Shown here: piece after piece, positions 25,168 to 33,264 of the stretch
How the letters are laid out: each line of letters starts with the position of its first letter
Numbering within the stretch: the first letter of the stretch is position 1
NCBI GenBank assembly: GCA_021205455.1
Contig: JAJPXL010000079.1
Span: 1 to 63,979, forward strand
Length of the DNA: 63,979 nucleotides
Source of the DNA: Clostridiales bacterium
Lineage (GTDB): Bacteria; Bacillota; Clostridia; Oscillospirales; Oscillospiraceae
Reading direction: 5' to 3'
The notes under the pieces: model-generated
The model's input: the letters and a program-made list of their open reading frames with translations, nothing else
The model's database searches: none
What the model was told of the DNA's origin: nothing
Position numbers and translations under genes: made by a program

Positions 25168-25835
25168 AGCTGCACCTCCGAAAGGTGTCCGTCCAGGATG
25201 TGAACGACCCGGGACGCCTGCCGCGCAATTTCATCGTTGTGGGTGATGAGGACGATGGTGTTCCCCTGCTCATGGAGCTCGTGGAAGAGCTGCATGATTT
25301 CCACGCTGGTCTTGGAGTCCAGGTTGCCGGTGGGTTCGTCCGCCAGAATCAGGGAGGGCCGGGTGACGATGGCCCGGGCCACGGCCACCCGCTGCTGCTG
25401 GCCGCCGGACAGCTCGGTGGGCAGGTGCTTGGCCCGCTTGGTCAGCCCCACCCGCTCCAGGGCGTCCGCCACCCGCACCCGGCGCTCCGTGGCCTTCACC
25501 CCCTGGTAAATCAGGGGCAGCTCCACATTCTCCTCGCTGGTCAGCTTGGAAATCAGGTTGAAGCTCTGGAACACGAAGCCGATTTTCCGGTTGCGTACCT
25601 GAGCCAGCTCGTTCTCCGTATAGTCCTCGATGGGGGTGCCATCCAGCAGGTACTCGCCGGAGTCGGCAATGTCCAGGCAGCCGATGATGTTCATCAGGGT
25701 GGACTTGCCGCTGCCGGAGGGGCCGATGATGCTGACGAACTCCCCGTCGTCAATGTGGAGGCTGGCCTTGTCCAGGGCGTAGACCTTTTCGCCTCCGACC
25801 CGGTACACCCGGGAGACCTCTTTTAAATCGATCAT
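25164..25835 (-). CDS. MacB/LolD-type ABC transporter ATPase
   Basis: A 223-aa ATP-binding protein with Walker [10 protein letters not shown] (about residues 39-47), Q-loop FVFQSFNL, signature [14 protein letters not shown] (about 141-154), Walker [13 protein letters not shown] (about 161-172) and H-loop LITHN. The N-loop and length are those of the MacB/LolD/FtsE family, which drives mechanotransmission rather than import. It sits between the first adaptor and the permease. Confidence 0.96.
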   Translation of the reverse strand: MIDLKEVSRVYRVGGEKVYALDKASLHIDDGEFVSIIGPSGSGKSTLMNIIGCLDIADSGEYLLDGTPIEDYTENELAQVRNRKIGFVFQSFNLISKLTSEENVELPLIYQGVKATERRVRVADALERVGLTKRAKHLPTELSGGQQQRVAVARAIVTRPSLILADEPTGNLDSKTSVEIMQLFHELHEQGNTIVLITHNDEIARQASRVVHILDGHLSEVQL

Positions 25836-25849
25836 GGTGAAGCGCCCCC

Positions 25850-27559
25850 TCAGTTCGGCATACCGCCGCCGACATTACCGCCGCCGCTGAAGCCGCCGGC
25901 GTCCCCGCCGCCGAAGCTGCTGAAGTCCATGTCGCCGCCCATGCTGCTGAAGTCCATATCACTGCCGCCCATATTGCCGAACATGGAGCTGAAGTCAGAG
26001 CTGTCGCTGCTGGACGGGCTATAGTAGACGGTGTCGCCCTCGCTGAGGCCGTCGGTGATTTCGATATAGCTGCCGTTGGAGAGGCCCACGGTGACCTCCA
26101 CCATGTCGCCCAGCTCGCCGGTGGTCTCGTCATAGCTGGTGTAGACGTAGGCGGTGGAGCTGGTCTGGGTCACCGCGTCCTCCGGCAGCAGCAGGGCGTC
26201 GTCCACGCCCTCGATGGTGATGGTGACGGAGGCGCTCATGCCGGAGAGCATATCGTCCGTCTTGTCCAGCGTGACTGTGACGGTGTACTGGGTGACGCCG
26301 CCGGAGCTGGTGGCGGTGGTGTCGATCTCGGTCACGGTGCCGGTGTAGGTGTCGGTGCCGATGGAGTCAATGGTGATCTCCGCCTCCTGGCCCTCCTCCA
26401 GGGAGAGAATGTCCGTCTCGTCCACACTGAGGGAGACGGTCATGGTCTCATCCGGGGAGATGGAGAGAAGCGTCGTCTCATCCCCGTCCGTGGAGGCGGC
26501 GGTAGACGTGGTTGTTGCACTAAAGGCGCTGGCAGCGGTGGTGGCGGTGGTGCTGTCCGTGGAATAGGAAATGCTCTCCACCACGCCGGACAGGGTGGCG
26601 TACACCGCACCCTGCTTGTAGATGGCAATCAGCTCCTGGAGTGTCTCCTCCACCTCGGCCCGCTCCTTCAGGATGGCGTCATAGTTGGCGGAGTAGGAGG
26701 TGTCCGTCAGGGTCAGCAGGGTGTCCCCGGCGTCCACTTCGTCGTCCACATCCACGTCCACGCTCTCCACGGTGCCGGCATAGCCGGTGACCTTCAGCTC
26801 CTCATGGATGTACAGGGCGCCGGAGCCCACGGTGCTGCCGTTTTCATCGGTGACGGTGACGGTGTCGCCGTAGACCGGGCCGTCGTCGTCGATGAGGATG
26901 GTGGCGGTGGAGGCCACGGCGTCCACGGTGCCGTCGTACTCGTTGCCGTCGGAGTCGGTGACGGTGACGCTGTCGCCTGCGGCCAGGCTGCCCGCGTCCA
27001 CGTCCACGGCCATATAGCCGTCCAGGCTCAGCAGCAGCAGCGCGCCGTTTTCATACATGACGGTGGCCACGTCATCGTCCTCTTCGGCGTAGATGTGCTT
27101 CACCCGGCCGTCCAGAGCGGTGGTGACCTCCTCGTCCACCTCGTCCTCAGCGGCCTCCTCGATTTCCTCATCCAGGGCGTCCAGCTGGGCCTGGGCCGCC
27201 GCCAGGGCGGAGAGGACGGAGGCGGAGTCCACAGAGGCCAGCAGGTCGCCCTCGCTGACGGTGTCCCCTTCCTCCACATAGATGGTGTCCAGCGTCACCG
27301 CGCTGGGGAAGGTCACATCCTCCACCCCCTCACTGGCCAGGGTGCCGGAGCCGGAGACGGTGGTGCTGATGCTGCCCACCGTCACCTGGGCGCTTTCGAT
27401 GGAGTCCTCGCTGGAGGCAAAATTCTCCGCCACCATCCGCTGGGCGTACAGCACCAGGCCGGTGAGGATTGCCGCGATAATCACCACCACAATGATAACG
27501 GTACGGATACGCCGGGAACGCCGGGCCGTCTTTCCTTTTTGCTTACTTTTTGTATTCAT
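25850..27559 (-). CDS. HlyD/MacA-type efflux adaptor
   Basis: A 569-aa membrane-anchored adaptor and first gene of the exporter operon. Basic N-terminus, transmembrane helix at about residues 20-42, then a biotinyl-lipoyl-like half (YVEEGDTVSEGDLLASVDS), a short helical hairpin (ALAAAQAQLDALDEEIEEA), an inserted beta domain, and the C-terminal barrel. It ends in a Gly/Met/Asp-rich tail with DMDFSSMGG repeats. It is clearly paralogous to the 947-aa adaptor at the other end of the operon. The ATG at 27559 is preceded by AGGGGGAATCATT. Confidence 0.88.
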   Translation of the reverse strand: MNTKSKQKGKTARRSRRIRTVIIVVVIIAAILTGLVLYAQRMVAENFASSEDSIESAQVTVGSISTTVSGSGTLASEGVEDVTFPSAVTLDTIYVEEGDTVSEGDLLASVDSASVLSALAAAQAQLDALDEEIEEAAEDEVDEEVTTALDGRVKHIYAEEDDDVATVMYENGALLLLSLDGYMAVDVDAGSLAAGDSVTVTDSDGNEYDGTVDAVASTATILIDDDGPVYGDTVTVTDENGSTVGSGALYIHEELKVTGYAGTVESVDVDVDDEVDAGDTLLTLTDTSYSANYDAILKERAEVEETLQELIAIYKQGAVYATLSGVVESISYSTDSTTATTAASAFSATTTSTAASTDGDETTLLSISPDETMTVSLSVDETDILSLEEGQEAEITIDSIGTDTYTGTVTEIDTTATSSGGVTQYTVTVTLDKTDDMLSGMSASVTITIEGVDDALLLPEDAVTQTSSTAYVYTSYDETTGELGDMVEVTVGLSNGSYIEITDGLSEGDTVYYSPSSSDSSDFSSMFGNMGGSDMDFSSMGGDMDFSSFGGGDAGGFSGGGNVGGGMPN

Positions 27560-27745
27560 AATGATTCCCCCTGTGTGGAAATTCCAATTCTTTTTATAGC
27601 ACGGGAACTTTAAAACCACCTTAAAATTCCGTTCCGATTTTTCAGTTGGAAGGTTTTTCTCCTGCACCAATGCCAGGAGCGGTCGCCCATTGGGGCGCGG
27701 CGACAGCCAGTGGCCGATTCGAGCATTTCACTGTTCCATCTCCTT

Positions 27746-27793
27746 ATTGTATTAGGATAATAGTACAATAGCACATACATCATACTTTGTCAA
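27746..27793 (-). promoter_or_regulatory. Promoter and operator of the ABC exporter operon
   Basis: On the minus strand, TTGACA (27793-27788), 17-nt spacer, TATTGT (27770-27765). The -10 and start region overlap an inverted repeat, ATTGTATTA-N6-TAGTACAAT (27746-27769, one mismatch), the size of a MarR- or TetR-type operator. No matching regulator gene is adjacent; the divergent Lrp gene is the nearest candidate. The remaining sequence from 27560 to 28016 shows nothing else. Confidence 0.7.
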
Positions 27794-27880
27794 CCGCAAT
27801 TTGAAGAAATACGGCCAACCAAGGCGGGCCGGTGTGCTCTCTATGCGGCGCATGGCAGGCGGAATCTCTGAAAATTAGGG

Positions 27881-27909
27881 TTGTATTCGCACCGAAAACA
27901 AGCTATAAT
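27881..27909 (+). promoter_or_regulatory. Promoter of the Lrp-family operon
   Basis: TTGTAT (27881-27886), 17-nt spacer, TATAAT (27904-27909). Confidence 0.75.
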
Positions 27910-28016
27910 AAAATTGGTGTGATATGGGAGTTTTGCAAGCCATCCCCGTATCACTGATGTTTGTTTTTTTCGCGGCAGGGGAAGCCCTGCCGTGCGTTTG
28001 AAGGAGGAACTGTGAA

Positions 28017-28496
28017 ATGGATCAACTGTTACAGCTTTTGGAGGGGGACTGTACCCTGTCCCATAAACAGCTCGCCGCCATGGTGGGCACCTCGGAGGAG
28101 AAGATCGGGGAATCAATCCGCCACTATGAGGAGGAGAACATTATTCTTGGCTACAAGGCCATCATCGACTGGGACGCGGTGAAGCGTGAGGATGTCACCG
28201 CCCTCATCGAGGTCAAGGTGGAACCCCAGCGGGGAGACGGCTTTGACCGGGTGGCCGAGCGCATCTACCAGTATGAGGAGGTAGAGGCCTGCTACCTGAT
28301 GAGCGGCGACTTTGACATGACCGTTATCATCTCCGGCAAGACCTTGCAGGAGGTGGCGATGTTCGTCTCCCAGAAGCTGTCCGCCATCGACGCGGTGAAG
28401 GCCACCGCCACCCACTTCATCCTGAAAAAGTATAAGGAGAATCACCTGATTTTCAAGACCCCGGAAAAGCAGGAGGAAGGATTTTACTTCGTATGA
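28017..28496 (+). CDS. Lrp/AsnC-family regulator
   Basis: A 159-aa amino-acid-responsive regulator with an N-terminal winged HTH (LSHKQLAAMVGTSEEKIGESIRHYEEENIILGY, about 14-46) and a C-terminal RAM domain (about 60-140). AAGGAGG precedes the start. It overlaps the aminotransferase gene by 4 nt, so it probably controls amino-acid metabolism through that operon. Single-domain Lrp proteins typically bind one amino acid; which one is unknown. Confidence 0.9.
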   Translation: MDQLLQLLEGDCTLSHKQLAAMVGTSEEKIGESIRHYEEENIILGYKAIIDWDAVKREDVTALIEVKVEPQRGDGFDRVAERIYQYEEVEACYLMSGDFDMTVIISGKTLQEVAMFVSQKLSAIDAVKATATHFILKKYKENHLIFKTPEKQEEGFYFV

Positions 28497-29659
28497 ACTA
28501 CAGCGCTATCATGAACCGGCGCATCCAGGCTGTGCCCCCCTCCGCCATCCGGAAGTACTTTGACCTGCTGGAGGATATGCCCGACGCCATCTCCCTGGGC
28601 ATTGGGGAGCCGGACTTTCCCACCCCCTGGCACATCCGGGACGCCGGTATTTACTCCCTGGAGAAGGGGCTGACGAAGTACTCCCCCAACCGGGGCTTCT
28701 CCGAGCTGCTGCGGCAAATCTCCGCCTACATGAAGCGGCGGTTCGACCTCAGTTATGAGCCCATGAGCCAGATCCTCGTCACCGTAGGCGGCAGCGAGGG
28801 CATCGACCTGGCCCTCCGCTGCCTCATCGAGCCGGGGGATGAAATCATCGTCCCCACCCCCTCCTTCGTGTGCTACAGCCCACTGGTGAGTATGTCCTGC
28901 GGCACCCCCGTCTTTGTGGAGACGAAGGCGGAGCACGAGTTCCGCCTGACGGCGGAGGAGCTGCAAGCCGCCATCACCCCCAAGACCAAGGCCCTGGTGC
29001 TGCCCTACCCCTGCAACCCCACCGGCGGCATCATGGAGCGGGAGGATTTGGAGGCCATCGCCCAGGTGCTGGAGGGCACCGACATTATGATCGTCTCCGA
29101 TGAGATTTACGCGGAGCTGACCTACGGCGGCCACCATGTCTCCCCCGCCAACCTGCCGGAGCTGTATGACCGCACCATCGTGGTCAACGGCTTCTCCAAG
29201 GCGTACTCCATGACGGGCTGGCGGCTGGGCTTCCTGTGCGCCCCTCAGGAGATTTGTAGCCAGATGGTGAAGCTGCATCAGTACGGCATCATGTCCGCCC
29301 CCACCGTCAGCCAGTACGCCGCCATCGAGGCCCTGGAATTTGGCGATAACGACATCGAGGCCATGCGGACGGAGTACAACGGGCGGCGGCGGTTCCTGCT
29401 GGATGGGTTCCACACCCTGGGGATAGAGTGCTTCGAGCCCAGGGGCGCCTTCTATATGTTCCCCAACGTCACCAAAATTTCCGGCCTGACCAGCGACGAG
29501 TTCTGCACCCAATTTTTGCAGACGGAACAGGTGGCCATCATCCCCGGCTCCGCCTTCGGCCCCGGCGGAGAGGGCTTCGCCCGCTGCTGCTACGCCGCCA
29601 GCATGAAGGAGCTGGCCACCGCCCTGGAGCGGCTGGAGCATTTCCTGAAACACCGGTAA
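28493..29659 (+). CDS. Class I/II PLP-dependent aminotransferase
   Basis: A 388-aa fold-type I aminotransferase. The PLP lysine lies in NGFSKAYSMTGWRLG (Lys near residue 236). SLGIGEPDFPTPWHI near 35-49, the PCNPTGG motif near 172 and SDEIYAEL near 202 fit the AspC/PatA group. It is translationally coupled to the Lrp regulator, and ThrH follows 42 nt later. It may act on aspartate, aromatic amino acids or, given ThrH, phosphohydroxypyruvate. The specificity is not readable from the sequence. Confidence 0.92.
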   Translation: MNYSAIMNRRIQAVPPSAIRKYFDLLEDMPDAISLGIGEPDFPTPWHIRDAGIYSLEKGLTKYSPNRGFSELLRQISAYMKRRFDLSYEPMSQILVTVGGSEGIDLALRCLIEPGDEIIVPTPSFVCYSPLVSMSCGTPVFVETKAEHEFRLTAEELQAAITPKTKALVLPYPCNPTGGIMEREDLEAIAQVLEGTDIMIVSDEIYAELTYGGHHVSPANLPELYDRTIVVNGFSKAYSMTGWRLGFLCAPQEICSQMVKLHQYGIMSAPTVSQYAAIEALEFGDNDIEAMRTEYNGRRRFLLDGFHTLGIECFEPRGAFYMFPNVTKISGLTSDEFCTQFLQTEQVAIIPGSAFGPGGEGFARCCYAASMKELATALERLEHFLKHR

Positions 29660-29701
29660 TGCCCGAAAGAACAACTATGAAGTGAAGGAGAACAAACTAT
29701 T

Positions 29702-30307
29702 ATGATGTACATCACCTGCCTGGATATGGAGGGCGTGCTGGTCCCTGAGATTTGGATTGCCTTTGCCGAGGCCACCGGCATCCCGGAGCTGCGGCGCACC
29801 ACCCGGGACGAACCGGATTACGACAAGCTGATGCGCTACCGCCTGGACATTTTAAAGGAGCATCACCTGGGCCTGAAGGAAATTCAGGCCGTCATCTCCA
29901 CCATCGACCCGCTGCCCGGCGCGAAGGAGTTCCTGGACGAGCTGCGCAGCTTCACCCAGGTGGTGGTGCTCAGCGACACCTTTGAGCAGTTCGCCATGCC
30001 CCTGGTGAAGAAGCTGGGCTACCCCACCCTGATGTGCAACCAGCTGGAGGTGGCCCCGGACGGGGAGATCACCGGCTACCATATGCGGGTGGCCAAGTCC
30101 AAGCTGTCCACCGTGAAGGCCCTCCAATCCATCGGCTACGAGACCATCGCCAGCGGCGACAGCTACAACGACCTGGCCATGATTCAGGCCAGCAAGGCGG
30201 GCTTCCTGTTCCGCAGCACGCCTCAGATTCAGGCCGACCACCCGGAGCTGGCCGCCTATGAGTCCTTTGACGACCTGCTGGCTGCCATCCGGGGGGCCAT
30301 GGACTGA
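29702..30307 (+). CDS. thrH: ThrH-type phosphoserine phosphatase / homoserine phosphotransferase
   Basis: A 201-aa HAD-family phosphatase. The N-terminal motif reads CLDMEGVLVPEIWI, and DxE (Asp8, Glu10) rather than DxD is characteristic of ThrH. HAD motif II is VVVLSDTFEQF, motif III involves the Lys in RVAKSKLSTV, and motif IV is ASGDSYNDLAM. Characterised ThrH dephosphorylates phosphoserine and can transfer the phosphate to homoserine. GAAGGAGAAC lies upstream of tandem ATGs at 29702 and 29705. It follows the aminotransferase and precedes a DUF1015 gene, suggesting serine (or threonine) synthesis. Confidence 0.92.
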   Translation: MMYITCLDMEGVLVPEIWIAFAEATGIPELRRTTRDEPDYDKLMRYRLDILKEHHLGLKEIQAVISTIDPLPGAKEFLDELRSFTQVVVLSDTFEQFAMPLVKKLGYPTLMCNQLEVAPDGEITGYHMRVAKSKLSTVKALQSIGYETIASGDSYNDLAMIQASKAGFLFRSTPQIQADHPELAAYESFDDLLAAIRGAMD

Positions 30308-30381
30308 CGACTGACCTTTCGGCCGCGCCCACGGAGAGAGGCGGCGCGGCCGATGCTGACGATATGAGAAGGAGAACGATT

Positions 30382-31659
30382 ATGAGCCATCTGCCTGAAT
30401 CCCCCTGCTTTGTGCCGGCGGACATCCTGCTGCCCAAGGACTGCGACCTTACCAAGTGGAGCGTCGTGGCCTGCGACCAGTACACCTCCCAGCCGGAGTA
30501 CTGGAAGCAGATTCACCGCAGCCTGGGGGACGCCCCCTCCACCCTGCGGCTGATGCTGCCGGAGGCCTTCCTCAGCGACGGGAAAACCAGCCTCCACAAT
30601 GTGGAGATCGCCCAGGCCATGCAGCGCTATCTGGACGACGGCGTGTTCCAGACATTCCCCCACGCCCTGATTTATGTGGAGCGCTGGCTGTCCAACGGCA
30701 AGCTGCGCCGGGGGCTGGTGGGGGCCGTGGATTTGGAGCAGTACGACTACACCCCCGGCTCCCAGACCCTGATTCGCGCCACCGAGGGCACCGTCCTCAG
30801 CCGCATCCCCCCCAGGGTGGCGGTGCGCCGCCACGCCCCCATCGAGCTGCCCCACATCCTCATGCTGATGGACGACCCGGAGCGGCAGATCATCGAGCAT
30901 CTCACCGCCGAGACAGATACGATGGAGCAGCTCTATGACTTTGACCTGGTGGCGAACGGCGGCCACATCACCGGCTATCTGCTGACCCCTGCCCAGCAGG
31001 AGGAGGTGCTGGCCATGATTGAGGGGCTGCGGGACGAGGACGCCTTCGCCCGGCGCTATGACGCGGCGGGGAAGCCCCAGCTGCTCTTCGCCGTGGGCGA
31101 CGGCAACCACTCCCTGGCCTCCGCCAAGGCTCTGTATGAGGAGGAGAAGCTGGCCGCCCCGGAGGGGACGGCGCTGCTCTCCCGCTACGCCCTGGTGGAG
31201 CTGGAGAACCTCCACGAGGACGCGCTGGAGTTTGAGGCCATCCATCGGGTGGTGTTCCACATCGACCCGCAGCAGCTGCTGGTGGATTTGATGGCCTTCT
31301 ACCCCCAGGCCCACTACGGCGAGGGGGAGGGCCACAGCTTCCAATACGTCACCGCCCAGGAGCGGGGCGTCATCACCGTCCCCAACCCCAAGGCCCAGCT
31401 GGAGGTGGGCACTTTGCAGGCCTTCCTGGACGGCTGGCTCCGCACCCATCTGGGCAGCAGCATTGACTATGTCCACGGCGCGGACGTGGCAAAGCGCCTG
31501 GGGGCAGAGCCGGGGAACATCGCCTTCCTCCTCCCCGCCATGGGGAAAGACCAGCTCTTTAAGACCGTCATCCACGACGGGGCGCTGCCCCGCAAGACCT
31601 TCTCCATGGGGGAGGCCCAGGACAAGCGCTTCTACCTGGAAGCGAGGAAAATCAAGTGA
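30382..31659 (+). CDS. DUF1015 family protein
   Basis: A 425-aa protein of the DUF1015 family, recognisable from VACDQYTSQPEYW (about 23-35), a central PRVAVRRHAP region and FAVGDGNHSLASAKALYE (about 236-253). I started it at ATG 30382 because GAAGGAGA precedes it. DUF1015 genes often lie with serA/serC in Firmicutes, which fits the ThrH neighbour. The biochemical function is unknown. Its stop overlaps the ispE start (GTGA). Confidence 0.88.
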   Translation: MSHLPESPCFVPADILLPKDCDLTKWSVVACDQYTSQPEYWKQIHRSLGDAPSTLRLMLPEAFLSDGKTSLHNVEIAQAMQRYLDDGVFQTFPHALIYVERWLSNGKLRRGLVGAVDLEQYDYTPGSQTLIRATEGTVLSRIPPRVAVRRHAPIELPHILMLMDDPERQIIEHLTAETDTMEQLYDFDLVANGGHITGYLLTPAQQEEVLAMIEGLRDEDAFARRYDAAGKPQLLFAVGDGNHSLASAKALYEEEKLAAPEGTALLSRYALVELENLHEDALEFEAIHRVVFHIDPQQLLVDLMAFYPQAHYGEGEGHSFQYVTAQERGVITVPNPKAQLEVGTLQAFLDGWLRTHLGSSIDYVHGADVAKRLGAEPGNIAFLLPAMGKDQLFKTVIHDGALPRKTFSMGEAQDKRFYLEARKIK

Positions 31660-32519
31660 CCGCTCCGCTGACTGAGCCCGCCTACGCCAAGCTGAACCTG
31701 ACGCTGGACGTGCTGGGCAAACGGGAGGACGGCTTTCACGACCTGCGGATGGTGATGCAGAGCGTCTCCCTCCATGACGACATCGTGCTGACCCCGACGG
31801 AGGAGCCGGGGATTCGCCTCACCACCAACTTCTCCTTCCTGCCCACAGACGGGAAGAACCTGGCCATAATCGCCGCGAACGCCTTTCAGCAGGCCACCGG
31901 CGTGGAGATGGGCGGTCTGCGCATCCGGGTGGACAAGCACATCCCCGTCTGCGCCGGCACCGCCGGGGGCAGCAGCGACGCCGCCGCCGTGCTGCGGGGG
32001 CTGAACCGGCTGTATCAAACCGGCCTGACCCCAGAGCAGCTGGCCAAAATCGGGGAGAGCGTCGGCTCCGATGTGCCCTACTGCGTGCTGGGGGGCACCG
32101 CCCTGGCCGAAGGCCGGGGGGAGCGGCTGAAGCGCCTCCCCGCCCTGCCGGACTGCGCCATCGTCCTGTGCAAGCCCTCCTTTTCCGTCTCCACGCCGGA
32201 GCTGTTCCACCGCATTGACAGCTTCAAGCTGCGCTGCCACCCGGACACCGCCGGAATGCTGAAGGCCCTGGAGGCCGGCAGTTTGCAGGGGGTGGCCCAC
32301 CGGCTGTACAACGTCTTTGAGGACGTGCTTCCCCCTCAGCAGGGGAACGCCATACGAGAGATACGCCAGAGCCTGATCGAATCCGGCGCGCTGGGGGCCT
32401 GCCTGTCCGGCACCGGACCCACCGTGTTCGGCATCTTTGAGGGGGAGGAGGAGGCCAAAAAGGCCGCCGCCCAGCTGTCCCCCGCCTACCGGGAGACCCA
32501 TGTGGTTCGGCCGGTATAA
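31656..32519 (+). CDS. ispE: 4-diphosphocytidyl-2-C-methyl-D-erythritol kinase
   Basis: A 287-aa GHMP kinase of the non-mevalonate (MEP) isoprenoid pathway. It phosphorylates CDP-ME at the 2-hydroxyl. The N-terminal AYAKLNLTLDVLGKREDGFHDL (Lys for substrate) is diagnostic, the GHMP ATP loop is PVCAGTAGGSSDAAA (about 96-110), and the C-terminal GACLSGTGPTVFGIF is present. It uses a GTG start at 31656 overlapping the DUF1015 stop by 4 nt. Confidence 0.95.
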   Translation: MTAPLTEPAYAKLNLTLDVLGKREDGFHDLRMVMQSVSLHDDIVLTPTEEPGIRLTTNFSFLPTDGKNLAIIAANAFQQATGVEMGGLRIRVDKHIPVCAGTAGGSSDAAAVLRGLNRLYQTGLTPEQLAKIGESVGSDVPYCVLGGTALAEGRGERLKRLPALPDCAIVLCKPSFSVSTPELFHRIDSFKLRCHPDTAGMLKALEAGSLQGVAHRLYNVFEDVLPPQQGNAIREIRQSLIESGALGACLSGTGPTVFGIFEGEEEAKKAAAQLSPAYRETHVVRPV

Positions 32520-32578
32520 CGCCGCCGCTTGGAACGGCACTGGCCGCAGCGGCTTCCCCCGCCTTTTCCGAAGCACCT

Positions 32579-32608
32579 GTATAAAATCACGCAGCACCGT
32601 CTAAACTG
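32579..32608 (+). promoter_or_regulatory. Possible sigma-F promoter of spoIIR
   Basis: GTATA at 32579-32583, a 15-nt spacer and GTCTAAACTG at 32599-32608 partly match the sigma-F/G pattern (GYATA, GGnnAnAmT). No sigma-A promoter is obvious here. In Bacillus spoIIR is sigma-F dependent. The match is weak and mostly contextual. Confidence 0.35.
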
Positions 32609-32637
32609 GGAGAAATCCCATGTTAGGCGGTGTTTTC

Positions 32638-33264
32638 ATGTCAAAGCAATGTACAATCCGGCGTCTGCCGGGGAAGCGGTTCCGGGCCGCCCCGCTCTGG
32701 GGGGCGGCGCTGCTGCTGTCCGGGCTGCTGGTCACGGCCAGTTGGGCCGGCTATCGCCAGGCGGCGCTGGCGGAGGGGCTGGTGCGGCTCCATGTGGTGG
32801 CCGCCTCCGACAGCGAGGAGGACCAGCGGCAAAAGCTGCTGGTCCGGGACGCGGTGCTGGAGGCCGCCCGGCCCCTGCTCGCCGGGGCGGACTCCGCCCA
32901 GGACACCCGCGCCATCCTCTCCGCCCACCTGGAGGAGCTGGCCCAGGCGGGGGCCGACGCCCTGCGGGAGGCCGACGGCTCCGGCAGCGTCACCGCAGCC
33001 CTGAACCGCAAATATTACGCCACCCGCTATGGGGAGAACGCCGCCCTCCCCGCCGGGGAGTATGTCAGCCTGCAAATCATCATCGGGGAGGGGGAGGGCC
33101 ACAACTGGTGGTGCATCCTCTTCCCCGACCTCTCCACCGGGGAGGACGCCGCCGCCGTCATGGCAGAAGAGGACGCCGGGCTGGTCACCCAGGCGGACGA
33201 GGGCTATGAGCTGCGCTTCCGCTGCCTGGAGCTGTGGGGTGCGCTGAAGGAATGGCTGTCCTGA
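32638..33264 (+). CDS. spoIIR: Stage II sporulation protein R
   Basis: A 208-aa secreted sporulation signalling protein. It is made in the forespore and triggers processing of pro-sigma-E in the mother cell through SpoIIGA. An N-terminal membrane/signal segment (about 18-38) precedes the SpoIIR domain: VRLHVVAASDSEEDQRQKL, then YATRYGEN and IIIGEGEGHNWWCILFP, all typical. AGGCGGTG precedes the ATG at 32638. Its last 61 nt overlap the end of the convergent flippase gene. Confidence 0.93.
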   Translation: MSKQCTIRRLPGKRFRAAPLWGAALLLSGLLVTASWAGYRQAALAEGLVRLHVVAASDSEEDQRQKLLVRDAVLEAARPLLAGADSAQDTRAILSAHLEELAQAGADALREADGSGSVTAALNRKYYATRYGENAALPAGEYVSLQIIIGEGEGHNWWCILFPDLSTGEDAAAVMAEEDAGLVTQADEGYELRFRCLELWGALKEWLS

